Assembly (NCBI RefSeq): GCF_001641265.1
Contig: NW_020167541.1
Span: 310,001 to 374,000 of the forward strand
Source: Pseudogymnoascus destructans
Lineage: Eukaryota; Ascomycota; Leotiomycetes; Thelebolales; Thelebolaceae
Reading direction: 5' to 3'
Length of the DNA stretch: 64,000 nucleotides
Shown: one piece after another, positions 43,707 through 56,458 of the stretch
Numbering within the stretch: position 1 is the first letter of the stretch
Layout of the letters: each line of letters begins with the position of its first letter
The notes under the pieces: generated by a model
Seen by the model: the letters and a program-made list of their open reading frames with translations, nothing else
Told to the model about the DNA's origin: nothing
Databases searched by the model: none
Program-made: the position numbers and the translations under genes

Positions 43707-44354
43707 TTAAGCAGATTTCGACGCCTCCTCTCTCAAGTAATTGATAATCCCATCAACAGCATCCATATCCCCCGCATCCACAATCCCATAGTTCTTCTGG
43801 CCCTTATCCTTCATATCATCCACAAACTCATTCATCGCCTCCTGAAAATTCCTCAACCCCGAGCTGAGCGCATACACCGCCTTCCTCCTGACCTCCCTCG
43901 TCTCCTTCTCACTAATCGCCAAATCCACCAACGGCGGGATGCCCCCCTCACTAAACAGCATCTTCTGGCTCTTCTCATTATTCTGCACCGCCGTGCCAAT
44001 GCACCATGCCGCCATCATGCGCAGCTGCGACTCGTCGCTGGAGAGCAGGCTGATGAGCGGCTGCCACAGCTTCAGCGGCTCCATCAGGTTTGCGTTGTCG
44101 AGGTTCTCGATCAGCTGCTCGAAGTTGTCGAAGGCGATCATGCGCGCCTCCATGGTCATTTCGGGGTCGGTGGAGAGGATGGCGGACATGGAGTCTTTCA
44201 TTAGGTCGGCTTCGGAGGGGCCGCCGAAGAGGGAGGCGAGGACTTCGGGGTCGAGGGTGCTGCGGGGGGGGGCGGCGGAGGGGTCAGCGCCTGGGGCGGG
44301 GGCAGCGGAGTTTTCGACGCTCCATTTGAGGATCTTGTTGAGTTGGGGATTCAT
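43707..44354 (-). CDS. FES1: Fes1, nucleotide exchange factor of cytosolic Hsp70
   Basis: A single exon of 648 nt, 215 residues, starting MNPQLNKILKWSVENS, the conserved Fes1 start. The body consists of armadillo-type helices (MMAAWCIGTAVQNNEKSQKM, GGIPPLVDLAISEKETREVR, RKAVYALSSGLRN). It binds cytosolic Hsp70 (Ssa) and releases nucleotide, assisting protein folding and disposal of misfolded proteins. The longer frame upstream to 44507 lacks a better ATG context and is not conserved-looking. The antisense ORF 43701-44204 is a shadow. Confidence 0.95.
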   Translation of the reverse strand: MNPQLNKILKWSVENSAAPAPGADPSAAPPRSTLDPEVLASLFGGPSEADLMKDSMSAILSTDPEMTMEARMIAFDNFEQLIENLDNANLMEPLKLWQPLISLLSSDESQLRMMAAWCIGTAVQNNEKSQKMLFSEGGIPPLVDLAISEKETREVRRKAVYALSSGLRNFQEAMNEFVDDMKDKGQKNYGIVDAGDMDAVDGIINYLREEASKSA

Positions 44355-45769
44355 GGTGGGGGTTTGTAGAGGGAGGGGTTTGTGAGGTGAGGCTTGTGTG
44401 GTGAGGCTGCGAAATAAAGTATGAAATTCGCGGGACAAGGCTTTGTGGCTCTGAGAAAAATCCAGGAACTGATAAGAGCGATAAGGAAGCACGTGGAAAC
44501 GTTGCACAGCAGCGTCCGTCCGAACAATGGCTGCCTAGGTAAACTGAGAATTATTGGTAGGGCGCAGGTTATATTCTCGGTGAGGAAGGGGTATAATGAA
44601 TTGTTTGATTAAATTTTAATCCTACGTGAAATTCAGCTTTTTACATATTGTTTTGAAGCCGAATATCTCGTCCCTTCCTGTAGGTTCCGAGACATTCTGT
44701 AGGTATAGGCGTATACGTCAGGTTGGTGCCTGATGCCTGAGGCATTAAATAAAATACCTGGGTCGATGATGACCAGTTATTTATTGGGCGATGCGTCTAA
44801 CCAACCCACCGAACCAAGTTGGTTCAAAAACGATGATGCGCCTTCAAAGTCCAATATAGGATTTGACATACATACTATATGCAGCATTGAATTGACAATT
44901 CCCATAGCATCTAGCATTATGAACGGATCGTTATATGGCTGAGCGCGTTCATCTCGATACTGATACTCAATATTGCGCCGGACAGCTTACTTTTGGGACC
45001 TTACCCCACTACTGGCTGCCCCTCCCTTATCTACGGAGGTATAGTTATACCTCCGTAAATTAAGTGCTGGAGGGTCCGTGTAGCCCGTAAGAACAGCGTG
45101 CCATCTGTCCATTAAGGAGGCAGGACGCAGCCGATCCGCCAAATCTTGAAGCCTCCTTTATAGTTACACTGAACAATATATATATGGAGGGGTACTATCG
45201 AGACATGACGTTGCTCAATGGGCTGAAGTTGTTGGTTGGGGCTGAACGGCGATACATTACAGTACACCTCCCCCTCTCTCTGCCTACTGAGTCGGGGTAC
45301 GCGCGTTCGTGGCAAAGTGGACAAAATGGTGCTGCCTGCTACGGGAGATTCTTATTTGGAAGCCTAAATGAACAAAAATATGCTGTGGTATAAAAGATAT
45401 AAGATTAAAACGTAGATATGTATGAGAGTGGAATGTTTTTTTCAATTGGAGTAGGATCGGAAGAAATGTTGGTTACCCCCCTTCTCTTCTAGGATCAACC
45501 ACCCCAACTCCCCAGCCAGTAAAGCGGCGGCAACTGCCCTTCTCGCCTAGCCCACACTACAACACTACTACAACATCGTCACGTCGCCGACGACTTCCTC
45601 CTTCCCTCTTGCCTCTATCTCTATTACATCAAGAACTCCTCCCATCGACCACGAATTCCTTTTCGTGATCTTCGTATATTATTCACTTGCTCTTATCGAG
45701 GAAGTGAGCTCTTTTTCGTACCTTTGCACATATTGCACATTTGTTGACTGTTCAACGTAATCCGCAGCC
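44355..45769. promoter_or_regulatory. long divergent intergenic region between FES1 and actin, with a hairpin
   Basis: 1.4 kb without a convincing gene. It contains a 12-bp perfect inverted repeat (45032-45057). The last 290 bp before the actin ATG are C/T-rich (about 45480-45700), typical of the leader and promoter of strongly expressed fungal genes. Confidence 0.5.
45032..45057. repeat. perfect 12-bp inverted repeat, 2-nt centre
   Basis: TACGGAGGTATA and its reverse complement flank GT. This could be a hairpin, a dimeric factor site or the remains of a small inverted-repeat element. Confidence 0.9.
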
Positions 45770-47407
45770 ATGGAAGGTAAGCTGATTACCATCTCCCCCT
45801 CCCCCCAATCTTGCGCAATGCGCATATAGACCTCTTCGAGATCTCAGGGAGCTCATGCTAATACGACTCCATCGCAATAGAAGAAGTAGCAGCCCTCGTC
45901 ATTGACAATGGGTGAGTTGTCGCATTAGACCCCTTCACCGACTTGATTGTGGGGTAGCTTCTACCCAACAACCTCCGTCACCATCCCGCGATATGCCCTC
46001 AACCACCACATTTGGCTACCCTATTCGGCATTGGGCACCATACTGACGATTGTTGCAGCTCTGGTATGTGCAAGGCCGGTTTCGCTGGTGATGATGCTCC
46101 AAGAGCAGTTTTCCGTAAGTACCCATCACATGTGTTTGTAGCGTCAGCACCACCCCCAAGCCTGTGAGCGCAAATACTCGTACTCAGACACTTACGAACT
46201 TTCTAGCTTCCATTGTTGGACGTCCTCGCCACCATGGGTAAGTTCATTTTCATTTGCCTTCGTCTGTTAACGCAAATGAGTGCTAACGGTTCCAAAGTAT
46301 CATGATTGGTATGGGCCAGAAGGACTCGTACGTAGGAGATGAGGCACAGTCCAAGCGTGGTATTCTCACCCTCCGCTACCCAATCGAGCACGGTGTTGTC
46401 ACCAACTGGGACGACATGGAGAAGATCTGGCATCACACCTTCTACAACGAGCTGCGTGTTGCCCCTGAGGAGCACCCAGTCCTCCTTACTGAGGCGCCAA
46501 TCAACCCCAAGTCCAACAGAGAGAAGATGACACAAATTGTTTTCGAGACTTTCAACGCCCCAGCGTTCTACGTCTCCATCCAGGCCGTCCTGTCCCTCTA
46601 CGCTTCCGGACGTACCACCGGTATCGTTCTCGACTCCGGTGACGGAGTTACCCACGTTGTCCCCATCTACGAGGGTTTCGCTCTTCCTCACGCCATTGCT
46701 CGTGTCGATATGGCTGGCCGTGATTTGACCGATTACCTGATGAAGATCCTCGCTGAGCGCGGTTACACCTTCTCCACCACTGCCGAGCGTGAAATCGTCC
46801 GCGACATCAAGGAGAAGCTTTGTTACGTTGCCCTCGACTTCGAGCAGGAGATCCAGACCGCCAGCCAGAGCTCCACCTTGGAGAAGTCATACGAGCTTCC
46901 TGATGGACAGGTTATCACCATTGGTAACGAGCGTTTCCGTGCTCCTGAGGCTCTGTTCGCCCCAAGCGTTTTGGGTCTTGAGAGCGGTGGTATCCACGTC
47001 ACCACCTTCAACTCCATCATGAAGTGTGATGTCGATGTCCGCAAGGACCTTTACGGCAACATCGTTATGGTACTTATTACACCCGGCCCGTTTAATTTGT
47101 TTCATGCTAACATATGTCACAGTCTGGAGGAACCACCATGTACCCCGGAATTTCCGACCGTATGCAGAAGGAGATCACTGCTCTTGCACCATCCTCCATG
47201 AAGGTTAAGATCATCGCACCACCGGAGCGTAAATACTCCGTCTGGATCGGTGGATCCATTCTCGCCTCCCTCTCGACCTTCCAGCAAATGTGGATCTCTA
47301 AGCAAGAGTACGATGAGAGGTATGTGCATTCCTAACCCTGTGTGTATTGATGCATTTGTTAACGGCTTTGCAGTGGACCATCCATAGTTCACAGGAAGTG
47401 CTTCTAG
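45770..47407 (+). CDS. ACT1: actin
   Basis: Seven exons: 45770-45776, 45881-45911, 46059-46114, 46207-46237, 46298-47069, 47123-47319 and 47374-47407, totalling 1128 nt or exactly 375 residues, the standard length. It starts [15 protein letters not shown] and ends [11 protein letters not shown]. Nucleotide-binding motifs are intact ([50 protein letters not shown]). It forms cytoplasmic microfilaments for polar growth, endocytosis and cytokinesis. Six GT-AG introns are clustered towards the 5' end, the first after only 7 nt of coding sequence, as is common in fungal actins. Expected to be constitutive and high. Confidence 0.99.
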
Positions 47408-48341
47408 ATAAGCTTATTATTCGATGGTCATTGCTGGTGGAGAGCCTTTCTTAAAATAGGTGAATATGCCTCGGATTTGATGCTTTCGGCGCGAGTTGTT
47501 CCGGACGCTTTGCTCCTCTTGTGATTTTAATGGCACAGCTCCATGGTGTAGTCAAAGCGCTCATAGAAGTATCAATGCAACAGTTCTCTAAATATTGTGT
47601 TCTCTGGTGTGATGCTGTGTTCTGTATGTGCTATAATGTCACCGAATAATGGAGTGAGGAGAATATTAAAATATATGTTATCCTGTAATTCGCTGCTGTG
47701 TGCTTTCGTGCATGACTACAGCTCGCGCCCCCTACTTCACCTTTTTAAAATATAGGGATTACATGATAAAGCTCGAGGTGTGTTTGTATTTTAAGAGAGG
47801 TGTGAAGTTGCTGAGAAATAAATTAAGGCACAGTGTATAGTAAAACTTCAGATGAATACATGAGGTATCTGCTCGTCTAAACAGTATATGGCCCCAGTAT
47901 TATATTATTACAAGCTGATATTACAAAAGAGAGCTTTTATATAGACCGTGTATTGCATAGGAATAAATAATTGTACCATGGTTATAATTTTTTTACTTTA
48001 CATATTTATTTTTTTATTTTCGAATTCATGAACAACAAACCAAACTTCACTTCCCATTGTAACGACAAAGCCTTATTCATTCACTGGTGGAACGTAAAAT
48101 AATCGTCATACTCAGATATCGAAGATGTTGCTGCCAATGATACTGTACTGGACCTATAGCTTTTGGGGTAGCTGTCATCACAGCCAACCCACCTGCACTA
48201 CTCGGCAACTCCCGTCACCCATGCCACCTATGTAACTACCACCATAGCTTCAGCACCGTGACGAAGCCCCCCAACCAGTCCAGCCCATTGCGCGCGAGAA
48301 TTGCCCACTCGACATGCCCCCATCGCCGTAAACACCCATCC
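47408..48341. other. AT-rich intergenic region between actin and SEC8
   Basis: Actin 3' region, then strongly AT-rich sequence (about 47760-48060), then the SEC8 promoter. No coding frame of note. Confidence 0.5.
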
Positions 48342-51300
48342 ATGGCACAAAACCCTTACGCGGGCTTCAATGCCTCCGCCGACCCGTACACCAAGAGCAG
48401 CGACTCCCTCGCCGCAACCCCCAACCCGTCGCGGGAACGCAGCCCGGGTGCAACATCAAGCACAGACGATTACGACCCGTACGGCGACAGATACGGCACG
48501 CCGCCTCTAGGCACCCCACCGCCGTCCCAGACTGCGAATCGCGAGCAGAGACAGGCGCCGCAGCCGCCGGGGCAGGGGCGCGCGGGGGGGTATGGAGGGT
48601 TCTATGCGCAGAGTATTAGTCCGGCGGCGAGCGCTGGTCCGTCGCCCAAGCAGCCGTTGCCGGTGCCGAGGTCGCAGACTCAGCAGCAGCCGTATGGGGG
48701 GAGGGATAATAGGTCGAGAGAGAATTTGCCGGCGCCTGCGCAGCAGTCGCAGAGGAGACCGTCGGATGAGTCGAGGGGATTTAGGAATGGGAGGTCGGAT
48801 GGGAGTATGGGCCCGCCTGATGGGCCGGCCGCGAGGGAGTTTAGGAAACCGAGTATGGGGGAAAGGTCGTACTCTGGTGGTCCTAATAATTCGGTCTCGA
48901 GGGATAGGGAGAGAGCTGTTACGAGGGGTGGTGGTGGGAGTGGGACGAGACAGATTGAAGGTTAGTAATGTTGTCACTACCCCTTGCTTGGAGAGAACAC
49001 CCCCTTCAATGCCAGGGTACATATAGTGAAGCTGCTCCTTGTTGTGAAGCTTCATGTTGAAGTTGCTACTTGTTGCAAAGCTCCATGTCGTCACGAAGGA
49101 AGAAATACAAGGCTAATCCGTGGTTCCGCGCAGATGTTCTCCATTACATCCAGTCCGAATGGTCATTTATGGCGCAAGACAAATGTGTTCCCGTCCAGGT
49201 CGCGCTTCAACTCATGGACTCGAGCTCCCTCGGCCGAGCGAACCAATACAGCGAGTTTCAAGCAACCCATAAGCAATTACAACGGGCGCTGAAGGCTATT
49301 GTCAATGAACACCATCAAGGTTTCAACAGTTCGATCGGTACATTCCATAAAATCCAATCGAGCATACAGTCGTCTCAGACAAGGTTACGGCAACTGAGGG
49401 AATCACTGTCGCAAGCTAAAAGTGGCCTGTCGACTACACGCCCAGAATTGAAGGGGTTGGCTTCGACTTCACAAGGCTACGACGAGATGCTCCAATGCCT
49501 CGCTCAGATCGAGCATCTGCGGCTGGTGACGGACAAGCTGGAGGCAAGGATATCAGAGAAGCGATTCCTGACAGCGGTTGATGTGCTTCAAGACGCGCTC
49601 AGACTACTCAGAAAACCCGAAATGGACAATATTGGCGCCTTGAGCGACCTGCGGGCATATCTAGCGAACCAAGAGACGAGTTTGACGGACATCCTGATTG
49701 AGGAGCTGCACAGCCATCTATACTTGAAATCACCTTACTGCCAAGACCGATGGAAGGCCCATGTCAAGGAGATCAGCAATGGCGCCAGCTCGGAAGGTCG
49801 TGACACTTCCGTGCCTGAGTTGCCACCGTTATACTATTTCCTTGACGAACTCGACACAGAAAACCCCATGGTAGAAGACCCGACGAAAAATTCGGAGGCT
49901 GACAGTTTCTATTATATTCAATTACTTGTTGAGTCGTTGAACAAAATGGATCGACTAGACGTCGCTGTGAACGCTATTGAGCAGAGACTACCTGTTGAGC
50001 TCTTTAGGGTTGTGGATAAAACCAATAACGAAGTTGACCGACGACACCCCAACGTCTCCCGAGGCACTGGCAATAATCAGAAAAGCCGAGTTGATCTTGG
50101 TATTGAGAATGACGATGTCAGGCACGTTGTTATTAGCGACCTTCTATGGACACTATACGCAAAATTCGAGTCTATTGCCGAAGGACACCGCGTTTTCCAC
50201 GATGTTGTGGTGGGAATAGCGAAGCGCGAGAACATCCGCGAACCGGAATCCTTGACGGGTAGTTTTAGGGAGCTGTGGATGCTGTATCAAAACGAGATAC
50301 GCTCCCTACTACACGACTATCTCGCGACAGACACCAATATTTACCGAATGAGCCAGTCAATTAGTCACGATGCGGACGTGTTCAAACGGGGGCAGCGAAA
50401 TAAGGGGAAGAAGATATTCAGCCTATCGGATATTGATCCTAAGTCATCTATCATGAATATGGAATTCGATGACCTGGAATCTATCCTGAAGACATCTGTA
50501 CCTGGATTAGTTTCGGTGTCCAAACGTCCAACGGGCACTACTTCGGACGACAAAGCTCCTAAAACCGATGGAGCTGCTACTGGGCATAAATTACTGATCG
50601 ACGCGAGCGTTTTCAATATGGGTGCCCTCTTACCGCCGTCGTTGGCCTTCCTGCAAAGGCTTAAAGACATCGTGCCTCCAGCGCCAGAAATGAAGATGAA
50701 GTCGTTAACGTCGTTCCTTGACGATTTCCTCGTCAACGTGTTCCTTCCTCAGCTTGACGAGACCTTGGTGAAGTTTAGCAGCCAAACGTTCGAGGAAGGG
50801 GATGCGTTTCAGGAAGACCCCAAGTGGGCGGAAGTTGCACGACGCCCTATCCTCAAGGGCTGCTCAGCATTCTTCGACCTTATCACAGCGTTCTGTCGCA
50901 TGCTGGACACTATTCCGCACGACCAAGCGTTCAGTCAGCTTATTATTACACAGATGGTCAGCTATTATGACAGATGCTGTGACTGGTACCAAGCGCTGGT
51001 GTCGCGCACTCAGGACTTAGAATCATATGGCCCATCACCGAAAGCGTCGGCTGCCATCGCAATGGGGCCTGGCGAGATTCACGACACCGTCAAGAAGCTC
51101 TGGACGGATGGAGAGGAGAACCGCAGCCTTTTGGATAAAGAGAGCGGTCTTTTAATATTGCAAACAAATGAGAACCCTCTGACTGACTCTGATATCATAC
51201 TGGATCGGAAGATAATTACATCTCTTTGTCTGCTTTATACGAGTATGAGGTGGCTGGCTAGCAAGATCAACCAGCTTCGGAATATCACGCATCATGACGC

Positions 51301-52110
51301 TGATTCTTCCCGACGGACAAAAATGCGTGCATCACAAAGCCGTCGCTGGACTTTACTTCAGGCCGCAGGGGGGCCTGGTGACAAGGGCTCTGTATATATA
51401 CCGATGACACAAGAGACTGTTGTGTAAGTTCTACCAACTGATTTTAAATGATTGTATATTCTAACAGTTCTAGTGCCTTTGACTCAATCGTCTCGTCATA
51501 TCAAGACCTCGCGGGCACTGTCCTGTTGAACTTGCACGTAGAAAGCCGATGCCAGATTGTGCAGACCCTCGCACTCGCTCTTTCCCCCTCCAACGCACCT
51601 TACCTTCTGGAGCAAGTCGTCAGCGACCCCGACCCTCGCATCCTAGCCCTCAATGCCGAGCTTGTGTCCTATGACGAGACGACCAGCCACTACCTTCACG
51701 ACAAAGAAATAAGCTTTCTCCGCACAGGCCTGGCCTTCCTCATAGACAACTACCTCGTCACCAATGCTGGCATGGTAAAACCGATGAATGCGAACGGCTG
51801 CGGACGCATGCAGCTTAACATCCTCGTCTTACAGCAGAACCTTAAAAACATCGAGCCGGATTCCAGTCTCACCCGCTCCGCAGACTACTACGACCTCTTC
51901 ATGGACGGCTCCGCCGCCGTGCTGAAGAAGGCCAAGGAGCCGAAGGGTAAGGACGGAAACCCGGAGTTCACCTACGACGAGCTGAAGACTCTGATTGAGC
52001 TCTGCTTCAGCGAGCAGATGGCCGACCCGGAGCGAGGGGTTAGCACTGTAGCGAAGCGGAACATGGGGGATCTCCTGTTGCAGCTCAGCGAGTATATGTG
52101 GCAGAGCTGA
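48342..52110 (+). CDS. SEC8: exocyst complex subunit Sec8
   Basis: Three exons: 48342-48960, 49134-51423 and 51474-52110, introns 173 and 50 nt, totalling 3546 nt or 1181 residues. Exon 1 encodes a long disordered Pro/Ser/Gly/Gln/Arg-rich tail (MAQNPYAGFNASADPYTKSS) ending in RQIE. The first intron joins this to DVLHYIQSEWSFMAQDKCVP, the start of the conserved Sec8 domain, as in other filamentous fungi. Then come coiled-coil helices (VNEHHQGFNSSIGTFHKIQS). Exon 3 ends DLLLQLSEYMWQS. Sec8 helps tether secretory vesicles at growing tips. A long ORF beginning at 49070 runs from inside intron 1 and gives a false start. Confidence 0.95.
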
Positions 52111-53850
52111 TTTGATGGGACATCGGTGTTGGAAGCATTTCAGGGGGAAGGCGGGCGTATGGGCACGGGTCACCTGGCGGATTGATTGGGTGGGATTGTA
52201 CAGTACATTATATATATCCGATGTGATATTTGGCAGGAGAGCTGGGCGTGTAACATCTATTGGAGAGCGGGCATCATTCAGGATACAGTACGGATACAAT
52301 AGCAGGCAGCTGGCGCTTCCTTCGCACCATGCAGAACTTCAGATTATTTCCCATGCCAAACGCGTGCTCCACTCCACCGCGCCCCCTAAACCATCAACCG
52401 GCTCGCGGCTTGATCAGTGCGACGGTGGCTGACACAGAGGCTGAGCAAACGCAGACGCACCATTTATCAGTACGCATTCCTCGGCGCCACAATATTTAGC
52501 CCACAACTGCATCTTCCCCTTGCCTAGCTGCTGTGTGGAGAACTTCCTACGTTACGAGGGTAGCCGAGCTAGCCTGTAAATTATAACTGGGACCGCCGCC
52601 CCCCTTTTTAGTGTACTCCGTACTTTTGTTGTTCCCCCTTTCGGCGCGCATCATGGGGATTCTGAGGCCTTTGCCACGCTGATCTGAGCTGGGTCTGTCT
52701 GGGCCGTGTGTGTGTGCCGTTTGTTTGGTATGGAGGAGAAGAGGAGCTGGGAAAATGGGGTTGCGGAAATGGGGATGGATGGTGGGTGCTGCACATCATT
52801 TGCTGTTCCTAGTTTTTGCGTGCCGCGATGGGTTTTTTTTGCAGGGCTGGTGGGAAGTCAAAGTCTGATATTCGCACTGCCTCAGGAGAGATGCTGTCCT
52901 ACGCCGAGCTCAATGGAAAGGCCAATAGCTTTGCTGCCTGAGGATCGTGAAGAGGGAATGTTTCTTCTGTTGAGGCGATTGGGAATTGGAAATGATTTCG
53001 TGCTGTGATGTAATATGTAGGGAATGACGTTGGGGTTTGAGAATAGCCCTTCGCCGCTCTTGGATATACATAAGTTACAGCGATCTATACATAGAACAAC
53101 TAATATGTAAGTTACATGGGTAAGTGAGACGGGCAAGGAACGAAACCAGTTTTGGCCCTTCTTCCATATGCTGAAATATTAAATCCTCATTTTCTGTAAA
53201 TGTAAGTTGACAGAACGAAGAAACCCAGTAACAAACCCGTCAGTAGTGATTGAAGTATCAAGCATTCATTAGTTATTCCCCCATACAGTACCAAGACCCT
53301 AAGAATAAACCAGCCTGTCGCCCTGTGGCTAATTGTCGGAGCAACCTGGTGTCCCCGTCCCCTTTAATCATCTACTCGTACCGCGCCGCACTGAGATGAA
53401 GCGCACTCCCAAATATTTATTTCGTTTCATGTTTAAACTCACTAAAGTATTTCTGCGCCTTCTCATTTCTTTTTTATACATATAGTAAATTACAGTATTT
53501 AGATTAAGCTGCTGAACGTTCCAGGTCGGACCGTTACTGTTTAGCGCGGAGACCCTAATAGAGCGATAGGTGGATAGGCACAGAGGGAAGGAGGAAAGGA
53601 TATTATCTGTAGCCGACTTACTCCCAGTTCCAAACTCCTAAAGACGCGACACCCAGAGGGCACCCTGATTCTCGATCTTTCTCTAACTTCCCTCTCAATA
53701 CAACACTCTTTTGCATCATTTACAGGAGGCACAAGTAAGATTATCTGCCAGTCAACCAACGCCATCACTGGCAGGCAATCTACGATTGAACGACTTGGTG
53801 TTCGCGATACCTCCCTCCATCAACAACCTCCGCTCCTGCAGCTCTTCCCG
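52111..53850. other. 1.7-kb intergenic region between SEC8 and KNR4/SMI1
   Basis: No recognisable coding sequence on either strand. The right part (about 53540-53850) is C/T-rich and probably holds the promoter and 5' leader of the downstream gene. Confidence 0.5.
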
Positions 53851-55627
53851 ATGGCTTCGTAAGCTCTACCCCATTTCTCATCCCCAACCTCCATGTCTTG
53901 CCTGTACTGACTCTAGCTTCTGCGATATAGGCTTGGATTCGGAAAAGCATTCCGATCTGCTTGGCACAGTCTAACAAGTTACGATCGCCGTACGCTCACC
54001 CCTGAATCTACTGTGGCTACTGCGACGTTATGCTCATGATTTATATACAGATTCCGATTTTGACTCCCCATATCGCACTGGACAGCATGTACCACTCGCT
54101 CAGAGTCGACACGACCCCCTTACCTCCGTCGCGACCGATGGCTCCGAGTCTCGCGCTGATATCTCATCCCCTTACCTCGACGACCAAGCGAGCTCAGCAT
54201 CAGCGCTAAATGGCAATGCCTTCCCTCCGTCGCCCGCATACGCCCGGAACCCAGGGAATACTTCTCCATCTCCATACTCGCCTGGAATGAGATCTTCGTC
54301 GGCTCAAAAAAGACAGAATGACAACTTCGCGGAAAACACTAGCGCTGCGGAAATTCAGATGCAGGCCTTCCAGGAAGGGCTGCCACCGCCCCCACCGGTT
54401 GCACATTCATGGAGGAGGATGGATAAGTGGGCTGAGGAGCACTACGAGGAACTCTTTGAGGAGCTTGGAGAGGGATGCACAAGCAACGACTTGAACGACC
54501 TTGAACACCAACTCGACTGCTCTTTGCCAATGGACGTGCGCGAGTCTCTACAATTCCACGATGGACAAGAGGTGGGCGGCCGGCCGACGGGCATGATTTT
54601 TGGCTGTATGCTGCTTGATTGTGAGGAGATTGTACATGAGTGGAGGAATTGGAAAACGGTTAACGAGCAATATCTCAATGCACCATCGACATCCGGGCCC
54701 ACGACACCGGCCACAGCTCTTGGCGGAAGCTCCTCAGCAGCACCCACAAAGAAGCCCCAGCAATCACAAAACCCGATGTGGCGCCAGGACCTCCTAGCCA
54801 AGCAGGAGTCACAGCCCCCAGGAGCAATCCAGAGAGTCTATGCGCACCCCCGTTGGATCCCATTAGCTCGTGATTGGGGAGGAAATAACTTGGCTGTGGA
54901 CCTGGCGCCTGGCCCTACCGGAAAATGGGGCCAGGTTATCCTTTTCGGCCGCGACTACGACTGCAAATACGTTGTTTCCAGATCATGGGCATCATTTTTG
55001 GCGACTGTCGCCGACGACATGAACAGCGGCAAGTGGTTTATCGACGAGGACACGAACGAGCTGAAGCTTCGTGAATTCAAGACATTGCATGTTGAGCCAG
55101 GCTATCTGGATATTCTCAGATGGAGATCCGACCAGAAGTACGGCCGAAGAGGTCCACGGAGGCGGCCGCAGAACGGGTCTGCCAAGGGTGCTGGATCTCC
55201 AACAGGCTCCCCATACGATAGCCCGGTTGCCGAGATTGGCGAGCCACGAGGACGGTCCATGCAACGATTCAGCGGCGCTTCTCCCGTGTCAAGCCCGAAC
55301 AGGCCCAATTATTCAAAGGCAAGCCCCTTATCGAAAGTCGCCGAGGAAATCCCATCGGCACAAGTTGCCTCCCCGCTACAGGGAGTTGTGAACACAGACG
55401 TGTCCAGTGCCAGCAAACCGCTTGTTGAAATCGGAACTCCTCGAGGCAGTGACGAGGAGAAGCGCATTAAGGCCATGGAGTCCCTGCTAGACCCGCCTCC
55501 GACCAAAGACGACAAGGAGAACGTGAAGGCGGATGGCACATCGGCCTCAGACTCCAAGTTGAACGGCAACGCGGCCAAGCAGGCAACGGTCGAGGACGAC
55601 AGCGTCATGAAGACCATTGAGATATGA
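53851..55627 (+). CDS. KNR4: cell wall assembly regulator Smi1/Knr4
   Basis: Three exons: 53851-53858, 53931-53989 and 54051-55627, introns 72 and 61 nt, totalling 1644 nt or 547 residues. The tiny first exons assemble the conserved start MASLGFGKAFRSAWHSLTSY, followed by a region containing DFDSPYRTG. The Smi1/Knr4 (SUKH superfamily) domain covers about residues 130-350 (DLEHQLDCSLPMDVRESLQF, WIPLARDWGGNNLAVDLAPG, GQVILFGRDYDCKYVV). The tail is disordered and rich in Ser, Pro and Lys. In yeast the protein links the cell-integrity MAP kinase pathway with wall synthesis and bud-site proteins. Confidence 0.95.
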
Positions 55628-56458
55628 TTATGAGATGAGGAATTGCTTCTAGTCCAATAGATGCAATCACGGCGTACTGGGATCGTTGCAGCTGCTGCAG
55701 TTTTAATGGGGGTTACATATCGTATATGCACCACGGCCAGTTTTCATTGGCATTGATACATACATGAAGCAACGGCGGAACCTTGATTGGCCTTGACGGT
55801 TTAATGGAGTCACTATAGTCGGAAGGACGTTTTTCCCTGAATTCACATCATCTTCCGTTGTACCATAGAACTCGACTTTTCGTTATTTCTCTTCTTCGAG
55901 GCAGCAGCGCGCTTTGGCAAGCACTTCGCTGGGTAATCAGTATAGGGGCAATGAGGCAATATGGGAGGGGGACTTTTTCGCAACCCGTTTTGTGCATGTG
56001 GGAATTAGATCAGTGTGTAGCATTGTAGGAATGGGGCGCAAGATTAAGGGTAGCGGCTGTCTTGAATTCGATGATGAATAGTTGATAAACGCGATTATCA
56101 TTTGACGTGTAAAATGCTTGTTAATTTGATTGTGAGAAGTGCTTCTTTAAAATCAGGACTGGTTGTGAGCCAAAACGCCACCAAACTATGTAGGCACGTG
56201 ACTTGTGATTGACGCCGAGAGACGTCGTCGCCAATAGCTGGGCGGGCGGATCATGGCGCTTCAACCTATGATCAAACGACAGACACCGTGATACCAACAT
56301 CCACGAATACCACCAAGCCGCCATTATCTCCTACACAGAGCATTACCTCCTACACAGAGGTGAAACATATTGGCTTTCTACCAGGCTCAGGCCCAGTCGA
56401 TATTTGATCTGCGACTCCCAAACCACGAACAACGAGCAGGCGCTTACTGATAGCGACG
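55628..56458. promoter_or_regulatory. intergenic region upstream of VPS68, with a CACGTG site
   Basis: 830 bp. It holds the KNR4 3' region and then the VPS68 promoter with CACGTG at 56195-56200. No gene. Confidence 0.5.

Noticed and set aside
43701..44204. 168-codon plus-strand ORF
   Set aside because: Antisense shadow of Fes1.
48507..49094. 195-codon minus-strand ORF rich in Arg and Pro
   Set aside because: Antisense shadow of the SEC8 disordered exon and intron.
49070..49133. ATG start of the long Sec8 ORF
   Set aside because: It lies inside an intron; the joined exon 1 supplies the family-typical QIE before DVLHYIQ.
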